Below are positions 47,567 through 56,689 of a stretch of DNA of 64,000 bases, piece by piece. This stretch comes from Novosphingobium sp. GTDB taxonomy: Bacteria > Pseudomonadota > Alphaproteobacteria > Sphingomonadales > Sphingomonadaceae. The DNA lies in NCBI RefSeq assembly GCF_027531025.1, contig NZ_JAPZQX010000003.1:186001-250000 (forward strand), read 5' to 3'. The notes under the pieces are model-generated. The model saw only the letters and a program-made list of their open reading frames with translations, did not search any database and had not been told where the DNA came from. The first letter of the stretch is position 1; each line of letters opens with the position of its first letter. A program made the position numbers and the translations under genes.

Positions 47567-48544
47567 CTAATCGTGGCCGGACAGCACCCTAGCGAAGCTT
47601 TCGGGATCGGTGTTGCCGCCGGTCAGCATGATCGCGGTCCGCCCGTCCAGCGCCAACTTGCCGGCCAGCGCCGCCGCCAGCGCCGCCGCACCGCCCGGTT
47701 CCAGCACCAGGTGCAGCTTGGCAAAGGCAAAGCGCTGGGCCGCCCGCACCTCGGCCGGGGTGACCGACAGGCCAAAGGTGCAGCGCTCTTTCAGGATCGC
47801 GAAGTTGATCGGCCAGGTGGCGGGGGTCTGCAGCGCGTCGCAGGCCGTAGGCGGCGCATCGGGAGCAACGCGCTGGATTTCGCCGCTGGCGAGGCTGTGG
47901 GCGACATCGTCCCACCCTTCCGGTTCGACCGGCACGATCTCGGCCTCGGGGCAGGCCAGCGCCAGCCCCGCCGCCAGCCCGCCGCCACCGCAGCACACCA
48001 CGATCCGGCTGGGTCCCTCCAGCCCGCGCGCCGCCATTTGCGCGGCGATCTCGATCCCCGCCGAACCCTGGCCCTCGATTACCCAGGGATCGCCATAGGC
48101 GTGGACCAGCGTGGCTCCGCTCTGGTCGATCAGCCGCTGGGCCACGGCATCGCGGTCTTCCCCGCCGGGCCGATCGTAAAGCACGACATTGGCGCCCATC
48201 GCCCGGGTGGCCTCAAGCTTCACCTGCGGGGCATCGACCGGCATGACGATAGTCGCGTCGATCCCCAGCCGCTGCGCGGCCCAGGCCACCCCTTGCGCGT
48301 GGTTGCCGCTGGACACGCCCACCACGCCGCGGGCGCGTTCCTCGGCCGACAGGTCGCTCAGCCGGTGCCAGGCGCCGCGGATCTTGAAGGCGCCGATCGG
48401 TTGCAGGCTTTCGGCCTTGCACCAGACTTTTGCCCCGTTGACCTCGGCCTCCAGCAGTGGTGTCTGCGGCAACAGTTCGGCGATCTTGGCGGCGGCGCGA
48501 GCCACGCCATCGGCAGTCGGAGTACGCATCGGTTGTGTCGTCAT
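47567..48544 (-). CDS. PLP-dependent threonine/serine dehydratase-like protein
   Basis: The 325-aa fold-type II PLP enzyme has the PLP lysine K54 in QPIGAFKIRGAW, the substrate loop VSSGNHAQGVAWAA and the phosphate-binding glycine cluster CCGGGGLAAG. It lacks the C-terminal ACT regulatory domains of biosynthetic IlvA, so it is a catabolic-type threonine ammonia-lyase, serine dehydratase or serine racemase. It is divergent from the polyamine cluster, with 49 bp between starts. A role in amino-acid turnover is likely, but the exact reaction is not decidable. Confidence 0.87.
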   Translation of the reverse strand: MTTQPMRTPTADGVARAAAKIAELLPQTPLLEAEVNGAKVWCKAESLQPIGAFKIRGAWHRLSDLSAEERARGVVGVSSGNHAQGVAWAAQRLGIDATIVMPVDAPQVKLEATRAMGANVVLYDRPGGEDRDAVAQRLIDQSGATLVHAYGDPWVIEGQGSAGIEIAAQMAARGLEGPSRIVVCCGGGGLAAGLALACPEAEIVPVEPEGWDDVAHSLASGEIQRVAPDAPPTACDALQTPATWPINFAILKERCTFGLSVTPAEVRAAQRFAFAKLHLVLEPGGAAALAAALAGKLALDGRTAIMLTGGNTDPESFARVLSGHD

Positions 48545-48593
48545 GAAACCAGCCTATATGCGCGCCTTCGCGCCACGCAAAGGAGTGTTGGAA

Positions 48594-49805
48594 GTGAGCA
48601 AGGTTCTGGTGATTGGTGCGGGCGGCGTCAGCTCGGTCTGCGTCCACAAGATGGCAATGAATGCGTCGATTTTCAGCGAGATTCACCTCGCCAGCCGGAC
48701 CAAGGCCAAGTGCGATGCGATCGCCGCCTCGGTCAAGGAACGCACCGGCGAGACAGTCCACACCTATGAGATCGACGCCGAGGAAGTCCCCGCGCTGACC
48801 CGCCTGATCCAGCAGATCGGGCCGAAGCTGGTCGTCAATCTGGCGCTGCCGTACCAGGACCTGCCGATCATGGACGCCTGCCTTGCCGCCGGGGTCGATT
48901 ACCTCGACACCGCGAACTACGAGCCCAAGGACGAGGCCAAGTTCGAATACAGCTGGCAGTGGGCCTATCAGGACAGGTTCAAGGAAAAGGGCCTGATGGC
49001 GCTGCTGGGTTCGGGCTTCGATCCGGGCGTGACCAGCGTTTTCGCGATGTGGCTGAAGAAGCACAAGCTCAAGACGATCCGCACGCTCGACATCCTCGAT
49101 TGCAATGGCGGCGATCATGGCCAGGCCTTCGCCACCAATTTCAACCCGGAAATCAACATCCGCGAAGTGACCGCCCCGGCGCGGCATTGGGCCAATGGCG
49201 AGTGGGTGGAAACCCCGGCCATGACCATCCGCCAGAACTTCGAGTTCGAGGGCGTCGGCCCCAAGAACATGTACCTGATGTACCACGAAGAGCTGGAAAG
49301 CCTGGCGAAGTTCCTGCCCGAGCTGGAGCGCGGCCGGTTCTGGATGACCTTTGGCGATGCCTATATCAACCACCTGACCGTTTTGCAGAACGTCGGTATG
49401 ACCGGGATCGAGCCGATCAATTACCAGGGCAAGGACATCGTCCCGCTGCAGTTCCTCGCTGCCGTGCTGCCCAAGCCGGAAACGCTGGGGCCGACCACCA
49501 AGGGCAAGACCAACATCGGCGATATCGCCACCGGCATGGCGCTCGATGGCTCGGGCGAGAAGACCTATTACATCTACAACATCTGCGACCACGAGGACGC
49601 ATTCCACGAAACCGGCAACCAGGCGATCAGCTATACCACCGGCGTGCCCGCAATGATCGGCGCGGCGATGATGCTGACTGGCGCCTGGCGCGGCGAAGGC
49701 GTGTTCAACATGGAGCAGTTGGACCCCGATCCGTTCATGGACATGCTCAACACCCAGGGGCTGCCCTGGCAGGTCAAGGAACTGGCCGGGCCGCTGGAGT
49801 TCTGA
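48594..49805 (+). CDS. Carboxynorspermidine/carboxyspermidine dehydrogenase (saccharopine dehydrogenase family)
   Basis: The 403-aa NADPH enzyme reductively condenses L-aspartate semialdehyde with putrescine (or diaminopropane) to carboxyspermidine (or carboxynorspermidine). The Rossmann motif VLVIGAGGVSSVCVHKMAM lies at the N-terminus and LGSGFDPGVTSVFAMWLKK is the family core. The GTG start at 48594 follows AAGGAGTG and no ATG is available before the Rossmann fold. Function is inferred mainly from the neighbouring carboxynorspermidine decarboxylase and ornithine decarboxylase; by fold alone it could also be a saccharopine dehydrogenase-like enzyme. Confidence 0.9.
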   Translation: MSKVLVIGAGGVSSVCVHKMAMNASIFSEIHLASRTKAKCDAIAASVKERTGETVHTYEIDAEEVPALTRLIQQIGPKLVVNLALPYQDLPIMDACLAAGVDYLDTANYEPKDEAKFEYSWQWAYQDRFKEKGLMALLGSGFDPGVTSVFAMWLKKHKLKTIRTLDILDCNGGDHGQAFATNFNPEINIREVTAPARHWANGEWVETPAMTIRQNFEFEGVGPKNMYLMYHEELESLAKFLPELERGRFWMTFGDAYINHLTVLQNVGMTGIEPINYQGKDIVPLQFLAAVLPKPETLGPTTKGKTNIGDIATGMALDGSGEKTYYIYNICDHEDAFHETGNQAISYTTGVPAMIGAAMMLTGAWRGEGVFNMEQLDPDPFMDMLNTQGLPWQVKELAGPLEF

Positions 49806-49807
49806 CG

Positions 49808-50569
49808 ATGGCTCCGCTGCTGTTGCTGCACGGCGCGCCGGGTGACGGGCGGCTGTGGCAACCGGTGATCGATCGTCTCCCGGCCGGTACGCAGGCCGTG
49901 GCGCCGACGCTGACCTACTTTGGCGATGCGCCCTGGCCGGATGATGGCAGCGGGTTCGGGTCCGAGCTCCACGCGGCAGAGATCATCGCTGCCGCCGCCG
50001 CCCAGGGCGAACCGGTAAGGCTGGTCGCCTGGTCTTTCTCGGTCCTCCCCGCGCTGCTCGCAGCGCTGCGGCGGCCAGAACTGTTCGCCGCGCTGCTGGT
50101 CTATGAACCGGGCTTGCCCAGCTGGGTCGAGGACGATGCCGAACTGGAGCGCTTCGGGGCCGATGCAGGGGTAGCATTCGGCCCGATCGCCGGTGCGGTG
50201 ATGAGCGGCGACAATGCGGCGGCGGTTGCGCTGCTGTTCGATGCCTCGGGCGGACCGGGCTGCTTTGCCAGCCTCTCGCCAGAGCGCCGCGCGCTCTACC
50301 TGCAAAGCGAGGCGATGATGCCGCTGCTGATGGGCGGGGGCCAACCTCCCACGCCGGTCAGCGCCAGCGAGATCGCCGCACTGCAGGTGCCGCTGACCGT
50401 GGCGATGGGCAGCCGGACGAGGCCGGTGTTCGAAGTCCCCTCGCGCGGGCTGGCCCGAGCAACAGGTGGAACCGAACCGCTGATCGTGGCAGAGGCCGAT
50501 CATATGCTGCCGGAAACGGCGCCCGAACGCTTCGCCGCGCTGATTGGCGAATGGATGGCAGGAACCTGA
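49808..50569 (+). CDS. Alpha/beta hydrolase within the polyamine cluster
   Basis: The 253-aa protein has alpha/beta hydrolase features: the strand and oxyanion turn PLLLLHGAPGDGRLWQPV, a nucleophile elbow AWSFSVLP (Ser in W-S-F-S rather than GxSxG), and the C-terminal histidine in EADHMLPETAPERF. No signal peptide is present. It starts 2 bp after the dehydrogenase stop and ends 3 bp before nspC, so all three genes are cotranscribed. It could trim an ester or amide on a polyamine precursor or be unrelated. Known carboxyspermidine pathways do not need a hydrolase. Confidence 0.82.
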   Translation: MAPLLLLHGAPGDGRLWQPVIDRLPAGTQAVAPTLTYFGDAPWPDDGSGFGSELHAAEIIAAAAAQGEPVRLVAWSFSVLPALLAALRRPELFAALLVYEPGLPSWVEDDAELERFGADAGVAFGPIAGAVMSGDNAAAVALLFDASGGPGCFASLSPERRALYLQSEAMMPLLMGGGQPPTPVSASEIAALQVPLTVAMGSRTRPVFEVPSRGLARATGGTEPLIVAEADHMLPETAPERFAALIGEWMAGT

Positions 50570-50572
50570 CCC

Positions 50573-51772
50573 ATGGAAACCAGAGCCGGCGATCCCGGAG
50601 CCTTTGCCCACTTTGACCTCTCGCGTGTCGATAGCCCCGCCTTCGTGGTCGATGCGGCGCGGCTCAGGCAGAACCTGTCGATCCTGGCAGATGTCCGCGA
50701 CCGGGCCGGGGTCAAGGTGCTGGCCGCGCTCAAGGCCTTCTCGATGTGGTCGGTCGCGCCGATCGTGGGCGAGTACCTCGATGGCGTCTGCACTTCGGGC
50801 CTGTGGGAAGCGCGGCTCGCCAGCGAATTCTACGATGGCGAGATCGCGACCTATTGCGCGGCCTACAAGCCGGAGGACCTCGACGAGATCCTGCGCCTGT
50901 CGGACCACGTGATCTTCAATTCCCCGCAGCAGATCATCCGCTGCTCGGCGATCATCGAGGCGGCCCGGGCGCGGGGCGAAAGCTTCGACATCGGCCTGCG
51001 GATCAATCCCTTGCATCCCGAAGGCGAAGTGCCGCGCTATGACCCCTGCGCGCCCCATTCGCGGCTGGGCTTTCCGATCGACCAGCTGACCGCGGAGCAC
51101 ATGGCGCTGGTCGACGGGATCCACATGCACACCCTGTGCGAGCAGGATCTGGAGCCCTTGAAGCGCACCTGGGACGTGGCCTTCGATTACCTCGAGCCCT
51201 ATTTTGGCGAGATCAAGTGGATCAACCTGGGCGGCGGGCACCACATCACCCGCGCCGATTACCAGCGCGACGAACTGGTCGAATTCCTGCAGGACCTGAA
51301 GGACGATACCGGGGCCGAGGTCTATCTCGAGCCGGGCGAGGCCGTGGCACTCGATGCCGGGATCCTGGTCGGCACCGTGCTCGACCTAGGCGAGAACGGG
51401 ATGCCGGTGGCCATCGTCGACATCTCCGCGACCTGCCACATGCCTGACGTGATCGAAGCCCCCTATCGCCCGGCCATGCTGGGCGAACTGCCGCAGGTCG
51501 ATACCGAGGTCGACGAGGGCGCGGGCGGCGCGGTACGGCTGGGCGGGCCGAGCTGCCTCGCGGGCGACGTGATCGGCGACTATCGCTTCCCCAGCGGCCC
51601 GGCCGTGGGCCAGCGCTTCGCCTTCCTCGACCAGGCGCATTACTCGATGGTCAAGACCACCACCTTCAACGGGGTGCCTTTGCCGTCGATCTGGCTGTGG
51701 GACAGCGAGACCGACAGCCTCGAATGCATCAAGCGGTTCGGTTACGAGGACTTCCGCGACCGGCTTTCCTGA
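50573..51772 (+). CDS. nspC: Carboxynorspermidine/carboxyspermidine decarboxylase
   Basis: The 399-aa fold-type III PLP enzyme removes CO2 from carboxyspermidine to give spermidine. The PLP lysine is K54 in LAALKAFSMWS. Distinctive parts are LRINPLHPEGEVPRYDPC, the HMHTLCEQDLEPL histidine region, INLGGGHHITR and YLEPGEAVALDAG. It matches NspC/CASDC by length and motifs. It completes the route begun by the dehydrogenase two genes upstream, replacing the usual SpeD/SpeE pathway, which is not seen in this window. Confidence 0.95.
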   Translation: METRAGDPGAFAHFDLSRVDSPAFVVDAARLRQNLSILADVRDRAGVKVLAALKAFSMWSVAPIVGEYLDGVCTSGLWEARLASEFYDGEIATYCAAYKPEDLDEILRLSDHVIFNSPQQIIRCSAIIEAARARGESFDIGLRINPLHPEGEVPRYDPCAPHSRLGFPIDQLTAEHMALVDGIHMHTLCEQDLEPLKRTWDVAFDYLEPYFGEIKWINLGGGHHITRADYQRDELVEFLQDLKDDTGAEVYLEPGEAVALDAGILVGTVLDLGENGMPVAIVDISATCHMPDVIEAPYRPAMLGELPQVDTEVDEGAGGAVRLGGPSCLAGDVIGDYRFPSGPAVGQRFAFLDQAHYSMVKTTTFNGVPLPSIWLWDSETDSLECIKRFGYEDFRDRLS

Positions 51773-51808
51773 GGCACAGTCTCCGGCATAACTACGCCGG
51801 AGAGAACG

Positions 51809-53053
51809 ATGCCCGACAAGATCCTCGATGCCCACACCTCCGATCCTACCGTCATGGGCTGGATGGAGGGCTTGCCGCCGCCGCCGGATAAGCGGCTGGC
51901 CTGGGGCCGCGCGGATCACATGCGGTTTCCGACCCACCGCTATGCCTATTCGCACATGCGCGAATTCCTGCCGACGGCGCGCGTCAGCCGGGGGCAGGGG
52001 GCGGTCTGGGACCTGCCGGTGGCGCTGCGCGACGATCTGGACGCGGTGCGGTTCAATGCGATGGACGATGGGCGCGAACTGACCTGGGAACAGGCGCTGT
52101 CCGTCAATTTCACCGATGCCGTGCTGGTGCTGCACCGGGGCACGATCGTTTACGAACGCTACCTGGGCGTTACCCGGCGCGACACGCCGCACATCGCCTT
52201 TTCAGTGACGAAGAGCTTCGTCGGCACGCTCGCCGAAATGCTGGTCCAGGAAGGGCGGCTCGATCCAGCCGCACCGGTTGGTGACCTGATCCCGGAGCTG
52301 GCACGCAGCGGCTTTGGCGATGCGACCCTGGCCCAGGTCATGGACATGACCACCGCGCTCGATTTCAGCGAGGAATATACCGACCCCAGTTCCGGCATCG
52401 GCGCGATGAGCAATGCCCTGGGCCTGACCCCGCGCGCGCCCGGCTATGCAGGCGCGACCGATGTCTATGCCTTCCTGCCCACGATCCGGAAGAATGGCGA
52501 GCATGGCGAGCGCTTCACTTATCGCACCTGCAATACCGAGGTGCTGGGCTGGATCGTCGCCCGGACCGAAGGCAAGCGAATCGACCGGGTGCTGGCCGAG
52601 CGAATCTGGACCCCGCTGGGCATGGAACAGGATGCCGATTTCCTGATCGATTCGACCGGCATGCCCTTCGCCGGGGGTGGGCTTAATCCCGTGCTGCGCG
52701 ACATGGCCCGGTTTGGCGAAGCGATGCGCTGCGATGGCCATGGCAACGGCGGCCAGGCGATTGCCCGCGAAGTGGTCGCGACGGTCAAGGCCGGCGGCTC
52801 TGCGGCAGAGTTTGCACCGGCCGGATACCAGTGGCTGCCAGGCGGTTCCTACAAGCACCAATGGTGGATAATGCCCGGAAATCATGGTGCATTTTCGGCG
52901 CGCGGGATCCACGGCCAGGCTATCTATGTCGACCCCGTGGCCGAGCTGGTGATCGCTCGGTTCGGCTCGCATCCGGTCGCCGCGAACTCCGCCTTCGACC
53001 CCACTTCGCTGCCCGCCTATCGCGCCATTGCCGAGCACCTGATGCGGGGGTGA
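51809..53053 (+). CDS. Serine hydrolase of the beta-lactamase/NylB-like family
   Basis: The 414-aa protein carries the class C beta-lactamase-fold motifs: SxxK as SVTK in AFSVTKSFVGTLAEML, a Tyr-x-x-Asn-like YRTCN, and the third motif HGQ in GIHGQAIYVDP. The spacing resembles NylB-type 6-aminohexanoate-dimer hydrolases and EstB esterases rather than secreted beta-lactamases; no signal peptide is present. It lies 36 bp after nspC in the same direction, between two polyamine genes. Amide hydrolysis of a polyamine conjugate is conceivable; an ordinary esterase is equally possible. Confidence 0.85.
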   Translation: MPDKILDAHTSDPTVMGWMEGLPPPPDKRLAWGRADHMRFPTHRYAYSHMREFLPTARVSRGQGAVWDLPVALRDDLDAVRFNAMDDGRELTWEQALSVNFTDAVLVLHRGTIVYERYLGVTRRDTPHIAFSVTKSFVGTLAEMLVQEGRLDPAAPVGDLIPELARSGFGDATLAQVMDMTTALDFSEEYTDPSSGIGAMSNALGLTPRAPGYAGATDVYAFLPTIRKNGEHGERFTYRTCNTEVLGWIVARTEGKRIDRVLAERIWTPLGMEQDADFLIDSTGMPFAGGGLNPVLRDMARFGEAMRCDGHGNGGQAIAREVVATVKAGGSAAEFAPAGYQWLPGGSYKHQWWIMPGNHGAFSARGIHGQAIYVDPVAELVIARFGSHPVAANSAFDPTSLPAYRAIAEHLMRG

Positions 53054-53093
53054 AACGGGTGTGGATCGCGGGGGCTGTGGGGGTGATTTTCAC

Positions 53094-53120
53094 TTGCAGT
53101 TAAGACGCGAATCTTTATAG
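53094..53120 (+). promoter_or_regulatory. Possible promoter before ornithine decarboxylase
   Basis: TTGCAG at 53094-53099 and TTATAG at 53115-53120 lie in the only AT-rich patch between the serine hydrolase and ornithine decarboxylase genes. The 15-bp spacer is short for a sigma-70 promoter. A leader of about 95 nt would follow, so independent expression of the decarboxylase is plausible. Confidence 0.35.
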
Positions 53121-53215
53121 CCCGCCCCCGCTGCCCCAAGGGGACTTCCAATAACCGCAAGGCAGCCTCGTCTTTCGTGTTACCTGGCCGCAAGGCCTAT
53201 TGGGGGTCCCTTGAG

Positions 53216-54421
53216 TTGCACCAGTATCCTGACGCTCTGTCCGTAGTTCGCGCGCTCGCGCCCGACGAACCGGTCATTCTCAACCGTCCGCACGCCGCCG
53301 CGCGCGCTGCCCGCTTCTTTACCGAGAAGTTCCCGGGCCAGTCGCTCTATGCGGTGAAGGCCAATCCTTCGCCGGACCTGCTCAAGGTCTTGTGGGACGC
53401 CGGCGTGACCCATTACGACGTCGCCTCGATCGCCGAGGTCCGGCAGGTGCGCGCCACGCTGCCCGAAGCCGTGCTGTGCTTCATGCACCCGGTGAAGACC
53501 CGCAGCGCGATTGCCGAAGCCTACAAGGTGCATGGCGTGCGCGTGTTCAGCCTGGATACCCAGGAAGAACTGGAAAAGATCGTGGCCGCCACTGCCGATG
53601 AGGCGGGCAATCCGGCCACCGACCTGTCGCTCTGCGTGCGGCTGCGCGTCTCGTCCGACTATTCGGAACTGAGCCTGGCCGCCAAGTTCGGCGTCGATCT
53701 GGCCGATGCCGCTCCGCTGCTTCAGGCGACCCGTCAGGTGGCCGATGCCCTGGGCATCTGCTTCCACGTCGGTAGCCAGGCGATGACGCCCTTCGCCTAT
53801 GTCCAGGCGATGGAGCGGGTCCGCGCGGCGATTGTCGATGCCTCGGTCACGGTCGATATCGTCGATGTCGGCGGGGGCTTCCCTTCGGTCTATCCGGGCA
53901 TGGAACCGCCTCCGCTGGAAGATTATTTCGGCGTGATCCACCGTGCGTTCGAATCGCTGCCGGTGTCCTATTCGTCCGAGCTGTGGTGCGAGCCTGGCCG
54001 GGCGCTGTGCGCCGAGTACAATTCGATGATCGTGCGCGTGGAAAAGCGCCGCGGGGACGAGCTGTACATCAACGACGGGGCCTATGGCGCGCTCTATGAT
54101 GCGGCGCATGTTGGCTGGCGCTTCCCGGTTCGCTGCCTGAGCGAAGGGCGCGGCGAGGGCGAGGAAGGCTTCTCGTTCTATGGCCCGACCTGCGACGATG
54201 CCGACTTCATGGAAGGCCCCTTCATGCTCCCGGCGGGCATCAAGGCGGGCGACTATATCGAGGTCGGCATGCTGGGGGCCTACGGCGCGGCGATGAAGAC
54301 CGCGTTCAACGGCTTTGGCAGCGCCACCGTGATCGAAGCCAGCGACGAACCGATGGCCAGCCTCTATCGCGGCGACCGCAGCGACCCGCGCCAGAGCGAC
54401 AACGTGGTCAGCCTGCGCTGA
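53216..54421 (+). CDS. Ornithine decarboxylase (fold-type III, eukaryote-like)
   Basis: The enzyme (about 401 aa) decarboxylates ornithine, and possibly lysine, to putrescine. PLP lysine K48 is in YAVKANPSPDLL; GGGFPSVYPGMEPP forms the phosphate site and WCEPGRALCAEY the binding of the second subunit. The substrate cysteine region reads GPTCDDADFM. No ATG fits the N-terminus. A TTG at 53216 with GGGGG upstream is chosen; a GTG at 53177 with poorer spacing is the alternative. It supplies putrescine for the carboxyspermidine enzymes upstream. An intrinsic terminator follows. Confidence 0.93.
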   Translation: MHQYPDALSVVRALAPDEPVILNRPHAAARAARFFTEKFPGQSLYAVKANPSPDLLKVLWDAGVTHYDVASIAEVRQVRATLPEAVLCFMHPVKTRSAIAEAYKVHGVRVFSLDTQEELEKIVAATADEAGNPATDLSLCVRLRVSSDYSELSLAAKFGVDLADAAPLLQATRQVADALGICFHVGSQAMTPFAYVQAMERVRAAIVDASVTVDIVDVGGGFPSVYPGMEPPPLEDYFGVIHRAFESLPVSYSSELWCEPGRALCAEYNSMIVRVEKRRGDELYINDGAYGALYDAAHVGWRFPVRCLSEGRGEGEEGFSFYGPTCDDADFMEGPFMLPAGIKAGDYIEVGMLGAYGAAMKTAFNGFGSATVIEASDEPMASLYRGDRSDPRQSDNVVSLR

Positions 54422-54445
54422 TCGCTGCTACAAGCTGTCAGGCAC

Positions 54446-54482
54446 AAAAAAGGCGGGGCACCCTAGGGTGTCCCGCCTTTTT
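54446..54482. terminator. Bidirectional terminator between ornithine decarboxylase and hemA
   Basis: A long stem (AAAAAGGCGGGGCACCC against GGGTGTCCCGCCTTTTT, one G-T mismatch) with a TA-rich loop is flanked by A and T runs. It lies 25 bp after the decarboxylase and 15 bp after hemA, so it can stop both convergent transcripts. Confidence 0.88.
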
Positions 54483-54496
54483 GCTGTCATGGGGCC

Positions 54497-55711
54497 TCAG
54501 GCCGCGAGCTTCAGTTCCAGCCGTTCCCAGATTTCCACCAGCGCGGCGGTCAGTTCACGCATCATCGGCTCGGAATGTGCCGGGCCGGGGGTGAAGCGGA
54601 GCCGCTCGGTCCCGCGCGGGACGGTCGGGAAATTGATCGGCTGCACGTAGACGCCATATTCGGCCAGCAGGATATCGCTGATCTGCTTGGCGCGGACGGG
54701 ATCGCCGACCATCAGCGGCACGATGTGCGTGGTGCTGGGCATCACGGGCAGGCCGGCTTCGGCAAAGGACTGCTTCAGGAAAGCGGCGGCGGCCTGCTGG
54801 CCCTCGCGCTCGACTGAGCTTTCCTTGAGATGCCGCACCGCTGCCAGCACCCCGGCAACCAGCACCGGCGAAAGCGAGGTGGTGAAGATGAAGCCGGGGG
54901 CATAGGACCGGATCACGTCGATGATCTTGGCATCGGCCGCGATATAGCCGCCCATCACGCCGAACGCCTTGCCCAGCGTGCCCTCGATGATGGTGATGCG
55001 CTGCGCGGCTTCGTCGCGCTCGGAAATGCCGCCACCGCGAGCGCCATACATGCCGACGGCGTGGACCTCGTCGATATAGGTGATCGCGTTGTACTTGTCG
55101 GCCAGGTCGCAGATCGCGTGGATCGGGGCGACATCGCCGTCCATCGAATAGACCGATTCGAAGGCGATCAGCTTGGGCAGGGCGGGATCGGTTTCGGCCA
55201 GCAGTTCCTCGAGATGGGCCACGTCGTTATGACGGAACACCTTCTTCGGCGCGCCGGAATTGCGGATCCCGGCGATCATGCTGGCGTGGTTGAGCTCGTC
55301 CGAGAAAATCACGCAGCCCGGCAGCACCTTGGCCAGGGTGGAGAGCGTGGCATCGTTCGAGACATAGCCCGACGTGAACAGCAGTGCGGATTCCTTGCCG
55401 TGCAGGTCGGCCAGTTCACGCTCCAGCTGGATATGATAATGGGTGTTGCCGCCGATATTGCGGGTACCGCCCGAACCGGCGCCGACATCGTGCAGCGCCT
55501 CTTCCATGGCGGCGATCACCTTGGGGTGCTGGCCCATCGCGAGGTAATCGTTGGAGCACCACACCGTGATCGGCTTGGGGCCATTGTGCCCGGCAAAGCA
55601 GCGCGCGTTGGGATAGGCGCCCTTGTTGCGCAGGATGTCGATGAACACCCGATAGCGCCCCTCGGAGTGGAGCCGCTTGATCGCCTCGTCGAAAATCTGG
55701 TCGTAGTTCAC
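54497..55711 (-). CDS. hemA: 5-aminolevulinate synthase
   Basis: The 404-aa PLP enzyme condenses glycine with succinyl-CoA, the committed step of heme synthesis by the C4 route, characteristic of Alphaproteobacteria. PLP lysine K248 is in [13 protein letters not shown]. Conserved regions include [33 protein letters not shown] and [12 protein letters not shown]. The start is GTG at 55711. It is preceded 51 bp upstream by the MBL hydrolase, so murI, the MBL gene and hemA may be one operon ending in the terminator at 54446. Confidence 0.97.
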   Translation of the reverse strand: MNYDQIFDEAIKRLHSEGRYRVFIDILRNKGAYPNARCFAGHNGPKPITVWCSNDYLAMGQHPKVIAAMEEALHDVGAGSGGTRNIGGNTHYHIQLERELADLHGKESALLFTSGYVSNDATLSTLAKVLPGCVIFSDELNHASMIAGIRNSGAPKKVFRHNDVAHLEELLAETDPALPKLIAFESVYSMDGDVAPIHAICDLADKYNAITYIDEVHAVGMYGARGGGISERDEAAQRITIIEGTLGKAFGVMGGYIAADAKIIDVIRSYAPGFIFTTSLSPVLVAGVLAAVRHLKESSVEREGQQAAAAFLKQSFAEAGLPVMPSTTHIVPLMVGDPVRAKQISDILLAEYGVYVQPINFPTVPRGTERLRFTPGPAHSEPMMRELTAALVEIWERLELKLAA

Positions 55712-55762
55712 GCGGGGTTCCGCTTCTTGCCTCGCCGCGCGCTCTAGCGAATGCGGCCGGGC

Positions 55763-56689
55763 TTAGCCAGTGGGTTGTTGTCCAAAACCGATACGGATCG
55801 ACGAAACGATTTCCGGATCGCTGACGATGGTGCGCCAGTCGTGCCCCGGGATCACCACCAGGCCCGGCGCCTGCGCCTTGAGCGCCTTGATCGTCTTTAG
55901 CCAGGCATGGACCTCGGCCCGGTTCTCAGGCGCGATGATGTCGCCCACCAGCCGGGCGCGGGCGCGCAGGTCCTGCCAGCTGGTCTGCAGCGTGGCGATA
56001 TCGCCGGTGAACAGGAACTCTCGGCCATTGCCGAGCCGGACGAAGACCATCTGCGAACCGGGGGTGTGGCTGGGCGCCGGGACTACCACGACACCAGGCG
56101 CGACTGCCTGGGGCGGACCGGGCCGGATACGCGGCGTTGGTACGGGCTGGCTGCCCCAGCGCAGCTGCGTGGCATAGGGGCTGGGCGGCAACTGACCCGG
56201 ATTGAACCAGGCCCGCTTTCTGACGACATCGCCGCCAGCCTGAACGATTCCGCCCTGGTGATCGACATGTTCGTGGGTGGCCAGCACGATCCCGGCGTTG
56301 CGCAAGGCTGCCCGAACCAGGTCCTGGCGATCGCGGAAGAACCGGTCGACCTCGATCTCGCGCGCATCCCGGGCAGTGATCCCGCCATCGATCATGATGG
56401 CCCGGCCATCCGGTACCGGCAGCCGCCAGGCCATGATGCCAATCAACGCGTTGCGCATACCCGACCCGGCGGCAAACAGGTTGCCGGGCAGTTCGCGATA
56501 GGCCACCAGTTCCACCTCCGCCGCGCTGGGAGCAGGTCCGGGCATGCTCTGGGCAAGTTCGCGCAATTGCGTGATGGTCACCGGCTTGGGCTGGGCCTGG
56601 CCGGGTCGGTTGTCCAGCATCAGCCAGTAATAGGGTGCGCCGATCAGCACGATCAGCGCCAGCAGCGTCAGGTTCAGCTTGCGACGCAT
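55763..56689 (-). CDS. Membrane-anchored metallo-beta-lactamase-fold hydrolase
   Basis: The 308-aa protein has an N-terminal transmembrane anchor (LNLTLLALIVLIGAPYYWLM, about 4-23) and an MBL-fold domain facing the periplasm. The metal-binding motif is THEHVDHQGG (HxHxDH), with later ligands in PSHTPGSQMVFV, FTGDIAT and PGHDWRTI. Members hydrolyse lactones, thioesters or phosphodiesters; the specificity is not readable. Its ATG overlaps the murI stop by one base, showing translational coupling. It lies between murI and hemA. Confidence 0.88.
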   Translation of the reverse strand: MRRKLNLTLLALIVLIGAPYYWLMLDNRPGQAQPKPVTITQLRELAQSMPGPAPSAAEVELVAYRELPGNLFAAGSGMRNALIGIMAWRLPVPDGRAIMIDGGITARDAREIEVDRFFRDRQDLVRAALRNAGIVLATHEHVDHQGGIVQAGGDVVRKRAWFNPGQLPPSPYATQLRWGSQPVPTPRIRPGPPQAVAPGVVVVPAPSHTPGSQMVFVRLGNGREFLFTGDIATLQTSWQDLRARARLVGDIIAPENRAEVHAWLKTIKALKAQAPGLVVIPGHDWRTIVSDPEIVSSIRIGFGQQPTG

